Shown one piece after another: positions 13,407 through 23,100 of a stretch of DNA of 26,017 bases (within the stretch, counting starts at the first letter, position 1; each line of letters opens with the position of its first letter). A model generated the notes under the pieces. That model was not told where the DNA came from. It saw only the letters and a program-made list of their open reading frames with translations, and searched no databases. This stretch comes from an uncultured Subdoligranulum sp. (GTDB lineage: Bacteria > Bacillota > Clostridia > Oscillospirales > Ruminococcaceae): the NCBI GenBank assembly GCA_900545545.1, contig UQZO01000024.1, forward strand, positions 1 to 26,017, written 5' to 3'. Both the position numbers and the translations under genes were made by a program.

Positions 13407-15614
13407 ATGCGGAATATCGTCAACATCAACCATAAATGGGCCTTCCGCAAAGGGGCGGCCCTGCCCGAAACCTTCCCCGCAGACTGGGACATCGTCAACC
13501 TGCCCCACTCCTGGAACAACATCGACGGCCAGGACGGCGGCAACGACTACTGGCGCGGAACCGGCGTCTATGTGCAGAAACTGCTCCGCGCCGATCTGCC
13601 CGAGGCCGAAGCCTACTTCCTGGAGATCAACGGCGCCAACTCCTCGGCGGAGGTCTACCTGAACGGCGAAAAGCTGGCCCACCATGACGGCGGCTACTCC
13701 ACCTGGCGGGGGGAACTCACCGGCGCCCTGCAGGAGGAAAACCTGCTGGTCATCACGGTGGACAACGCCCCCAACGACCGTGTTTATCCCCAGTCTGCCG
13801 ACTTCACCTTCTACGGCGGCCTCTACCGGGATGTGAATATCCTCTGCGTGCCCGCCACCCACTTTGACCTTTCCTACTACGGCGGCTGCGGCCTGCACCT
13901 GACCCCCGATGTCAGCGGCAAGGTGACGGTGGAGCGCTGGCTCTCCGGCCCCACCGAAGGCACCACCGTGCGGTATACCATCTGCAACGGGGAAGGGGAG
14001 ACGGTAGCCGAAACCAGCAGCGACGCCGCCCGGGTAGAACTGCAGGTGGAGCAGGTGCACCTGTGGCACGGCCGCAAGGACCCCTACCTCTACACCCTCA
14101 CCGCCGAACTGCTGCGGGACGGCACGGTGCTGGATACCGTCAGCCGCTGCTTCGGTTTCCGCAGCTACAAGATCGACCCCGACAAGGGTTTCTTCCTCAA
14201 CGGCGAAAGCTACCCGCTGCACGGTGTGTCCCGCCATCAGGACGGCTGGCATAAGGGCAACGCCATCACCAAAGAGGACCATATCCGCGATATGGACCTG
14301 ATCTGCGAGGTGGGCGCCAATACCATCCGCCTGGCCCACTACCAGCACGACCAGTTCTTCTATGACCTGTGCGACGAGCACGGCATGGTGGTCTGGGCCG
14401 AGATCCCCTACATCTCCCAGCACATGTCCACCGGCCGGGAAAACACCCTCAGCCAGATGCGGGAACTCATTGTGCAGAACCATCACCATGCTTCCATCGT
14501 GGTCTGGGGCCTGAGCAACGAGATCACCATGAAGGGCGACAAGGACCCCGATCTGCTGGAAAACCACCACGAGCTCAACGATCTGTGCCACACCATGGAC
14601 CCCACCCGTCCCACGGTCATGGCGGTGGTCAGCATGTGCCCCACCGACAGCCCCTATCTGGAAATCCCCGACGTCGTCTCCTATAACCACTACTTCGGCT
14701 GGTACGGCGGCGATACCGACATGAACGGCCCCTGGTTCGACAAGTTCCATGCCCAGCATCCCACGCTGCCCATCGGCTGCAGCGAGTACGGCTGCGAGGC
14801 GCTGAACTGGCATTCCGATACCCCCCAGCAGGGCGACTACACCGAGGAATACCAGGCCCACTACCATGAGGAGCTGATCAAACAGCTGTTCACCCGCCCC
14901 TACCTCTGGGCTACCCATGTGTGGAACATGTTTGACTTCGGCGCCGACGCCCGCAACGAGGGCGGCGAGAACGGCCAGAACCACAAGGGCCTGGTCACCA
15001 TCGACCGCAAGTATAAAAAGGATGCCTTCTACGCCTACAAGGCCTGGCTGTCCGACGATCCCTTCGTCCACCTGTGCGGCAAGCGGTTTGTGAACCACAC
15101 CGGCGATACCGTCAAGGTCACCGTCTACTCCAACCAGCCCGAAGTGGAGCTGTTTGCCGATGGTGTTTCCCTGGGCGTGCAGCGTGCCGAGGACCACTTC
15201 TTCCGCTTCACGGTGCCCAACCAGGGCGTGACCCAGCTGGAAGCCGTGGCCGGTGACTGCCGCGACAGCAGCGTGATCTGCCATGTGGATACCCCCGACG
15301 ACAGCTACCGCCTCAAGGAGCGCGGCGCCATCCTCAACTGGTTCGATGTCACCGAGAAGGAGGGCTTCTTCTCCCTGAATGACCAGATCCGCGATATTAT
15401 GGAAGCCCCCGCAGGCAAGCAGATCATTCTGGACCTGCTGGCTTCGGTAGGCATGGGCGGCAGCGGTGAACCCGACGAAAACTTTGCCAGAATGATCGGC
15501 GGCTTCACGGTGCTGCGGCTCTCGGGCCTGGTGGGCACCCTGGGTGAAAACAAGCTGACCAAAGAGCGCTTGCTGGAGATCAACGCTCAGCTCAACCAGG
15601 TCGCCCGTCCGTAA
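13407..15614 (+). CDS. Glycoside hydrolase family 2, beta-galactosidase-like
   Basis: A 735-residue GH2 enzyme with the usual order: sugar-binding domain (1-150, LPHSWNNIDGQDGGNDYWRG), immunoglobulin-like domain (about 155-250), and TIM barrel (about 255-560). The acid/base is Glu372 in VVWGLSNE and the nucleophile Glu460 in IGCSEYGCEA. The HGVSRHQDG segment at 272-280 is the barrel entry motif. There is no signal peptide, so it works in the cytoplasm on an imported sugar. An Ig-like domain follows, then a helical C-terminal region (631-735). Beta-galactosidase is the best guess, but beta-glucuronidase or another beta-glycosidase is possible. AAGGAGG 8 bases before the ATG is strong. Its transporter partner is broken, and the operon promoter seems to have been lost with that gene's start. 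Confidence 0.92.
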   Translation: MRNIVNINHKWAFRKGAALPETFPADWDIVNLPHSWNNIDGQDGGNDYWRGTGVYVQKLLRADLPEAEAYFLEINGANSSAEVYLNGEKLAHHDGGYSTWRGELTGALQEENLLVITVDNAPNDRVYPQSADFTFYGGLYRDVNILCVPATHFDLSYYGGCGLHLTPDVSGKVTVERWLSGPTEGTTVRYTICNGEGETVAETSSDAARVELQVEQVHLWHGRKDPYLYTLTAELLRDGTVLDTVSRCFGFRSYKIDPDKGFFLNGESYPLHGVSRHQDGWHKGNAITKEDHIRDMDLICEVGANTIRLAHYQHDQFFYDLCDEHGMVVWAEIPYISQHMSTGRENTLSQMRELIVQNHHHASIVVWGLSNEITMKGDKDPDLLENHHELNDLCHTMDPTRPTVMAVVSMCPTDSPYLEIPDVVSYNHYFGWYGGDTDMNGPWFDKFHAQHPTLPIGCSEYGCEALNWHSDTPQQGDYTEEYQAHYHEELIKQLFTRPYLWATHVWNMFDFGADARNEGGENGQNHKGLVTIDRKYKKDAFYAYKAWLSDDPFVHLCGKRFVNHTGDTVKVTVYSNQPEVELFADGVSLGVQRAEDHFFRFTVPNQGVTQLEAVAGDCRDSSVICHVDTPDDSYRLKERGAILNWFDVTEKEGFFSLNDQIRDIMEAPAGKQIILDLLASVGMGGSGEPDENFARMIGGFTVLRLSGLVGTLGENKLTKERLLEINAQLNQVARP

Positions 15615-15658
15615 CCATTTTCTCTCCTCTGGGAGTCTCTCTCTTCCATCCAACCAAT

Positions 15659-15703
15659 ACGCCGCCTTTCGTATGGTGCGAAAGGCGGCGTGTTGGTGTT
15701 TTT
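15659..15703 (+). terminator. Intrinsic terminator after the GH2 gene
   Basis: A perfect 13-bp stem (ACGCCGCCTTTCG pairing with CGAAAGGCGGCGT) with a 7-base loop, then GTTGGTGTTTTT. It lies 45 bases after the stop codon. Confidence 0.87.
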
Positions 15704-15813
15704 ATGGAAAAGCTGCCTGCATTGCCTTGGCCGGTGCAGGGGGGCTGTTTGAATAAAAATATACAATTTGGATAATAATATGATAATATACAAACTGAAA
15801 TTAGCGCATCGGC

Positions 15814-15842
15814 TTGACGCATCGCCCCGGAAAGCCTACAAT
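15814..15842 (+). promoter_or_regulatory. Sigma-A promoter of the EFR1-type gene
   Basis: TTGACG (15814-15819), 17-base spacer, TACAAT (15837-15842). Transcription would start about 45 bases before the ATG at 15896. An AT-rich stretch just upstream (about 15750-15800) could act as an UP element. Confidence 0.8.
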
Positions 15843-15895
15843 AAACAAGGCCGCGTCTGTACCATGGCCTATGCACCATTCCGGAGGAACCCTTC

Positions 15896-16651
15896 ATGAT
15901 TGTTTATTTCACCGGCACCGGCAACAGCCGTTATTGTGCCGAGTTTCTGGCCGACCGCCTGGGCGACCGCTGTGTGGACGCCTTCCACTACATCCGCGAC
16001 GGTGCCGCCGCCGAGCTGGTATCCCACAAACCCTGGATTTTTGTGTCCCCCACCTATAGCTGGCAGCTGCCCCGGGTCTTTGCGGCCATGATCCGCAGCG
16101 GACACTTTGCCGGCAACCGTGATGCCTATTTCCTCATGACCTGCGGCAGCGATGTGGGCAACCCGGTGCCCAAAAACCGCGCCCTCTGTGCCGAAAAACA
16201 CCTGGTGTACCGCGGCACCCTGCCCGTCGTCATGCCGGAAAACTATATCGCCATGTTCAACGCGCCCCAGCCCGCGGAGGCCCGCGCCATCATCGAGGCC
16301 GCCCGCCCCACGCTGGAGAAGGCGGCCCGGATCATTGCCGCCCGGCGGGACTTTCCGGTGCTGAAAACCGGTGCCCTGGATGCAGTCAAATCCGGGCTGG
16401 TCAACGCGGCGTTCTATCGCTTCCAGGTCAAGGCCAAAGCCTTTACCGTATCGGATGCCTGCATTGCCTGCGGCAAATGTGTGGCGCTCTGCCCGCTGGG
16501 CAATGTGCGGCTGCAGGGGGGCCGCCCGGTCTGGTCCGACCACTGCACCCACTGCATGGCCTGCATCTGCGGCTGCCCGGCCAAAGCCATCGAATACGGG
16601 CGCATCAGCCGCGGCAAACCGCGCTACCAGTGCCCGCCCTATGAGGAATAA
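15896..16651 (+). CDS. EFR1-type flavodoxin-ferredoxin fusion protein
   Basis: A 251-residue two-part redox protein. The N-terminal part is flavodoxin-like, with the FMN phosphate loop TGTGNSRYCA (6-15) and the VSPTYSWQLPRV strand-loop. The C-terminal part holds two [4Fe-4S] motifs: Cys189, Cys192, Cys195 and Cys199 (CIACGKCVALCP), and Cys217, Cys220, Cys223 and Cys227 (CTHCMACICGCP). It probably carries electrons between ferredoxin-linked metabolism and an unknown partner in the cytoplasm; such proteins are abundant in gut Clostridia and mostly uncharacterised. GGAGG lies about 8 bases before the ATG. It is a single-gene unit, with its own promoter and terminator. Confidence 0.9.
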   Translation: MIVYFTGTGNSRYCAEFLADRLGDRCVDAFHYIRDGAAAELVSHKPWIFVSPTYSWQLPRVFAAMIRSGHFAGNRDAYFLMTCGSDVGNPVPKNRALCAEKHLVYRGTLPVVMPENYIAMFNAPQPAEARAIIEAARPTLEKAARIIAARRDFPVLKTGALDAVKSGLVNAAFYRFQVKAKAFTVSDACIACGKCVALCPLGNVRLQGGRPVWSDHCTHCMACICGCPAKAIEYGRISRGKPRYQCPPYEE

Positions 16652-16665
16652 GTAAAAATGGAGCT

Positions 16666-16693
16666 ACCGCCTCTGTGTGAGGCGGTGTTTTTA
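16666..16693 (+). terminator. Intrinsic terminator after the EFR1-type gene
   Basis: ACCGCCTC (16666-16673) pairs with GAGGCGGT (16679-16686) over a 5-base loop, followed by GTTTTTATT. It starts 14 bases after the stop codon. Confidence 0.87.
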
Positions 16694-16826
16694 TTGTGAA
16701 AAAAAGAAATGGACGATACATTCGGCATACATTGAAATAAATATTTCTTTGTCTTGCTTGAAACGGCTTCAGAAGGCAAATTTTTGTGAAAGACGACAAA
16801 AATGACGTTGAATAGGTCGCTAAAGG

Positions 16827-16855
16827 TTGAATTCTTTTTAGACTTGCGTTATAAT
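16827..16855 (+). promoter_or_regulatory. Sigma-A promoter of the giant surface protein gene
   Basis: TTGAAT (16827-16832), 17-base spacer, TATAAT (16850-16855). The transcript would carry an unusually long leader of about 265 bases before the ATG at 17126. The stretch 16694-17125 holds no convincing gene. Confidence 0.8.
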
Positions 16856-16906
16856 TACCTAAATTAGGCGCCTATTGCCGGGCGCTTGATTGTTTACTGT
16901 GATAAT

Positions 16907-16952
16907 ACAACGGAAATTATATTCTATAATTATGTAGAAAGAAAACCGTTGT
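16907..16952 (+). other. Nested hairpin in the long 5' leader of the surface protein gene
   Basis: Outer arms ACAACGG (16907-16913) and CCGTTGT (16946-16952) enclose an inner perfect hairpin AATTATA-TTC-TATAATT (16915-16931). There is no T run, so it is not a terminator. It could be a regulatory or stabilising RNA element at the 5' end of the message; I do not recognise a known riboswitch class. Confidence 0.45.
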
Positions 16953-17125
16953 TAATGGCTCAAGAAAATGAGGGCGGCCATTGAAGGACGTCCGTATCCG
17001 TTTTCGCTTCCCTTTGTGCACGGCGGCGATGGAAAGCGTAGAGGTAAGGTGCCGAAAATTCCAAGTCGGATAATGGCTTGTGCTCATAGATGTAAATTAT
17101 CGTTTTAATTAAAGGAGAGAAAACG

Positions 17126-20100
17126 ATGCAAAAAGTACGAACGAAAGGGTTGTGGGCAGCATTGCTCACCATCGCCATGCTGCTCTCGTTAGCCATGCCT
17201 GCGCAGGCGGCTGTGCCTGCAGGAGCCTCCCAGGTGGTTGACTCCGATTCCATGTACAGCTACCGCGACGGCCAGGGCGCATTGGCGGACAGCAACGAGA
17301 ATGCCGGTCGTATTTGGACAGACAAATCTGTGTTTACGGGCGATTATACGATGACCTCTGATAAGGATGCAGAGGACCCCGTCAAAGATGTTACTGTAAA
17401 TATGGATTCGAAAGGCGCAAACTTCCTGGTGGCGCTGTCTGCGTTGTCCTCGACGCAGGCAACTTCGACGAGCCAGACTGCGGGCCCGATGGACATTATA
17501 CTGGTTCTGGACCGCTCGGGTTCGATGGATGATGAACTTTCCAGCAGCAATACATATCGGCCTACTTATAATGTAAGTGAAGGTTTTTGGGCCCCTACTT
17601 ACTATGCTTTGGTGAATGGGCAATATGTTAGCATCAGGAGAGTTACGAGCTGGGGCAGCTTTGACCATTGGGAACTCAACGGTCAAGAAGTGGAGCCGAT
17701 GCGGAACGCTGGAGATACCGGCAGCGGCCGCATTCAGTTCTATACATACCAGCGCGAAAGCATCACCAAAGAAGATGCCATGAAGGAGGCAGTTGGAAGC
17801 TTTATCGATGTTGTGGCTGCTGCCAACAAAAATGCCGACGGCACCGCGAAGCCTTCGGAAAAGCAGCATCGGATTGCGGTGGTTTCTTATGCAAATTCTG
17901 CCAGTATTGACAGTGACTTTACCAATGTTACGGATACGACCGCAGGGACCCTGAAACAAGAAGTCAATAATCTGTGGATGAACGGCGGCACCTATGCCAA
18001 TGAGGGCATGGAGGCGGCGCAGGTTGTCATGGATGGTGGCACCTATGAAGATAGGCCTTATACTTATAATGGTGCGCGCAAGGATGCCAACAAGGTCATC
18101 ATCTATTTCACTGACGGTGAGCCGGGCAGCGGTGGAGACACGGATCCCGAGGTTGCAGGTCCGGCGCTTAATACCGCTAATGAGCTGAAGAACAATTCCG
18201 GGGTAACCATTTACAGCATCGGTGTAATGAATGGCGCAGACCCCAGCAATACGACGGATAGAATGAATGCCTACATGAACGGTATTTCCAGCAACTATCC
18301 GAAGGCTATTTGGGAAACCACAACCGATTATTGGGGGGACGAATCCTATAATAGAGAGCCGGTTTTGGGTGATCGTGTCCCCGAGGATCAGCAGTACTAC
18401 TTTGCCACCCAGAACTCTGACGAACTGAGCCAGATTTTTGAGGATATTTTTAACGAACAGAATGAGGCAAATGATCCGACCCTTGTTGAGGGCGGTGACG
18501 CGTCACAATCCGGCTACATTACCTTCGTTGACCCCCTTGGCGACTTTATGGAAGTCAAAGGGTTTGAGGCGGTTGTATTCAACGGAAAGCAGTACAACAA
18601 TGTATCCGAGAAGACGGATGATATCAAGAAGGTAACTACCTATACCTTCGAGTCCGACAATATCGACAGCGGCAATCACAATGATACGACGCTGGAAAGC
18701 CTTATCATCGAAGTACAGCATAGCGCAGACCTGCAGACCGGGGATGTTGTAACGGTCAAAATTCCGGCCTCGTTGATTCCGGTTCGCCAGTATACGGTCA
18801 CAACGGTTGACAACAGTACGAGTCTGGACCTTGTCAAGAAGATGCCGATCCGTGTCTTCTACAGTGTCGGTCTGAAGGATGAGATCAGCAATCTGTACGC
18901 TGGTACGGCCAGCGCTGACCAGGCCAAAGAAGCTCAGGAAGCCCTCGAAGCCAATGGCACAAAGGATTCTGTAAGTGGTGACTACCTGTTCTATTCCAAC
19001 AAGTACACCAGTGGTGCCAACGGCGACACAACCGTAACCTTCCAGCCGAATACGACCAACGATTTCTACTATTTCACAAAGAATACTGAGCTGTTCGCGG
19101 ACGAAAACGGTACCGCATACACAGGTTCTCAGCCGACGGGTACCCTGTATTATCAGCATACCTATTACACGAAAACGGGAACCACCACGCAGAGCACGAC
19201 GGAATATCTGCCTATCGACTGCAATGTGTATGACAACAGCCACTTTACGCAGGAAAATGGCAAATGGTATGTCCTGGCCGATACGCCCAAGTATGATCGT
19301 TCTGCGCACTATGTAATGCAAAAAGGTTCGAACAATACGGGCACGGCGGCCAATGTCGTTACCCCGAGCTGGGATCAAGACTCTGCAAATATGACTGTGA
19401 CGGTTGCCCTGGGCAACAACGGCCGTATCACCGCGCCGGCTCCGACGCCTGATCCGGTTACGATCAGCGGCAATACCGGCATCAAGGTGCAGAAGACGGT
19501 CACCGGTGCGGATACCGATGCCGATTTCGCCTTCAAACTCACGCTGACGAGTGCGAAGGATGCAGAAGATAAAGATATTACCGGCGGCGTCTTTACGGAT
19601 GCGGATGCAACGACGGCCTTCCCCTCTGACGGTATGACGCTCACGCTCAGTGATGCCTTCCGGAAGGACACGCCGCAGACGGGTACCTTTGATGCGATTA
19701 CCTTCACGAAAGCAGGTACCTATACCTTCATCGTGGACGAGACTACCGAAACGCCCAGCCCGGCCAATGGCTGGACCTACGACGACAACACGCACACCGT
19801 GAGCGTTGTGGTTACCAAGTCGACGACCGAAAACAAGCTGCAAGCAACGGTTCAATATGATGGCACTGCATCGGCGGCCAGCTTTACCAATAAGTACACC
19901 GCTGCACCGGTTACGCAGAATGACAGCCAGCTCTTCCAGGTTGTGAAGAATCTGGTCGGCCGTACTTGGGATGAAAATCTGGATAAGGACCAGTATACCT
20001 TTACCCTGACGGCGCAGGACGGTGCACCGGTACCGAGCGAAAGGACCGTAACGGCAACCGGCGACGGCGAGGTGGTGACCTTCCCGGCTATCACCTTTAA

Positions 20101-23100
20101 CAATCCGGGAACCTACACGTACGAAATCAAGGAAAATACGTTCAACGTCCAGGGCGTCACTGGGGATGGCAATACTGCGACCGTGACTGTCACCGTGGCA
20201 GACAACGGAAACGGCAGCCTGGAAATTACCGATACGACTTATGTCAACACGGTGTCGGCCGAAGTCAAAGACGAGGCTGTCTTCACCAATACCTACGCCG
20301 CTTCCGGTGTGTTGGACGGTGCAACCAACCTCAAGGTTACCAAGGTTCTTAATGGCCGCGAGTGGCAGCAGGGGGACAGCTTCCAGTTCACCCTGACTAC
20401 CGGTGACAACATCACGAAGGAAGCTGTGGATAACGGCACTGTGACGATGCCGTCCGCGAAGATTACCATCGACAACACGAGCAGCAACCACCAGAACGCG
20501 TTCGGAAATATCACCTTTACTGAGGCGGGCAGCTATTGCTTTAAAGTCACCGAGACGGCGGGCAGCTTGCCGAATATGACCTATGACACCGAGCCTCAGT
20601 ACCTGTTCATCCAGGTGGATGATGAATACAAGAACGGCACGCTGACAGTTGCGGTGGAAGACGGCAGCGATGATTTGACCTTCACGAATACCTACACTGA
20701 GCCGGTTGCCGAAAACAGCGATCCCATCAGCCTGCATGGTACCAAGGTGTTGAACGGTCGTCAGCTCAAGAAGGCGGAGTTCTACTTCAATGTGACGCCG
20801 CTCAAGGGAGCCCCCGTGGGTGACAGCTACGAAACCGCCAACCCGAATGGTGTTTCCGGCAGCGATGTCGGCGATATCGTTCTGCTCAACAACATCGTCT
20901 ATACGGAGGCCGATCTGGAAGGTGCCGCTTCCAAGGACTTCCAGTACGTCATCACCGAGGATGTGCCGAGTGCGGCAAGTGCCGGTGCGGGCATGACCTA
21001 CGATAATACGGCGTACCTCGTGACGGTCACTGTGACCAAAGCGGATGGCAAGCTGACAGCAGCTACCCCCAAGATCGAAGCGGGTACCTGGAATGAAGGT
21101 ACCTTTACCAAGGAAAAAGATGTAGATGAGATCGTCTTCACCAATACGTACAGCCCTGATGAGGTTGTGCTTTCTGGTGCGGACAATCTGACGGTGACCA
21201 AGCAGCTGGTTGGCCGTGATGAGTGGACGCAGGAAGACACGTACGAGTTTACCCTGGCCGCTGGCGATGAAGCCACGGCTACGGCTGTGCAGGACGGCGA
21301 TGTTATCCTGCCGGTAACGACGGTCACGATCGACAGCAGTGCTGCTGAGCATCAGGCCAGCTTCAGCGATATTACCTTCAAGCAGGCCGGCAACTACGTT
21401 TTTACTGTCAGCGAGGTAAAGGGCAACGTCACTGGCGTTACCTATGACCCCGATTCCACCCGCCGGATTTATGTCAAGGTAGAAGACCGCAGTGGTGCTC
21501 TGTTTGCAACTTTGGATAATGGCACCGAGGATCTGACCTTTACCAACACCTATAACCCGACCGAGGCCAAGCTGGATGGTGCGGGCAATCTGACCGTTAC
21601 CAAGAATCTGGAAGGCCGCGAAATGACCGATTCGGATGTCTTTGAGTTCCTGCTGGCGGCTGGCGATGAGGAAACCCTCAACGCGATCGCTGCTGAGGAT
21701 ATCGTGATGCCGAATCCCACCAAACTGGAGATCACCGGCGCGACTGAAAATCATCAGGCGAGCTTCGGCGATATCACCTTCAAGAAGGCCGGCACCTATA
21801 CCTTTGAGGTTTCCGAGCTGGCAACCAATATCCCCGGCGTGGTCAATGACCCGGATAACACCCGCGTGGTGACCGTGTCTGTTACGGATACCAATGGTCT
21901 GCTGAGCGCTGCGCTCGTGAAAGACCAGAGCGATAGCCTGACCTTCACGAACACCTATCATGCGACCGAGACCACTCTTCCCGGTGCAACCAACCTGGCT
22001 GTGACCAAGGTGCTGACCGGCCGTCCCCAGGACGCCTGGCTTGATACCGACAGCTTCAGCTTCCTGCTGAGAGCCTCCGGCAATACTGCCGACGAGGTGC
22101 GCAACGGCAGCATCGTGATGCCGACCAACGCAGGCGGCATCGTCATCGACAGCAAGACGCCGGACCATACGGCAAGCTTCGGTGATATCACCTTCACGAA
22201 AGCCGGTACTTACACCTTCGAAGTGGTTGAGATGGCTACCAGCATTCCCGGCGTGACCAATGACCCGGATGATACCCGTTCTCTGACCGTATCTGTCACG
22301 GATACCAACGGTGTGCTGAGTGCCAAACTGGTGGAGGAACAGAGCGAGAGCCTTACCTTTACCAACACCTACAAGACGAAAGAAACCGTTATCGGCGGCG
22401 AAGGCGATGCCAGCCTGACCGTGACTAAGAACTTCATCGGCCGTGATTGGACCGACGATGACAGCTTCAGCTTTACGCTGACCGCGGCGAACGAGGATGC
22501 CGAGACGGTTTTGTCCGAGGCGGAAACCATCACCATCAGCAAAGCCAGCGCCGACCACAAGGCAGCCTTTACGGCGCTGACCTTCCAGAAGGCCGCTACG
22601 TACGTATTTACTGTGCAGGAAGTTGTACCTGACGGTGTGGATAAGAATAACACCCTGAACGGCATTACCTATGATAGTGAGCCTCGCACCTTGACCATCA
22701 ATGTGACGGACAATGGCGATGGTTCGATGACTGCTGCGGTGGATGCCGCCCACAGTGAACCGCTGGTCTTTACCAATACCTACGATGCAAACTTCCCGGA
22801 TAATCCGGAAGGCAACAGTCTGGCTCAGGTCCCGGTCCGCAAGGAAATCAGCGGTGATCGCAATGCCATGCTGGAGGGTGAAAGCTATGACTTCACCATT
22901 ACGCCCGATACGGACAAGACGACCGTGGATGATGCGCTTATCCCCACAGCAGACAATGCTACGCTCACTCTGAACGCCAGCAAGCCGGAAGATCTGTTCA
23001 GCATTGACTTCAGTGAATTGCATGATAAGGCCGAGGCATTGTTGAGCCGTGCACAGAGCGGCGATGAAGAGACCGAGGAAGTCGAGCAGCCGGAAGAGGA

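Noticed and set aside
16856..17125. A cyclic-di-GMP riboswitch in the adhesin leader
   Set aside because: Expected because such switches often precede adhesin genes, but the conserved core sequences could not be found.
16960..17253. A minus-strand open frame over the adhesin leader and signal peptide region
   Set aside because: No homology, ribosome site or promoter; it overlaps the start of a certain gene.
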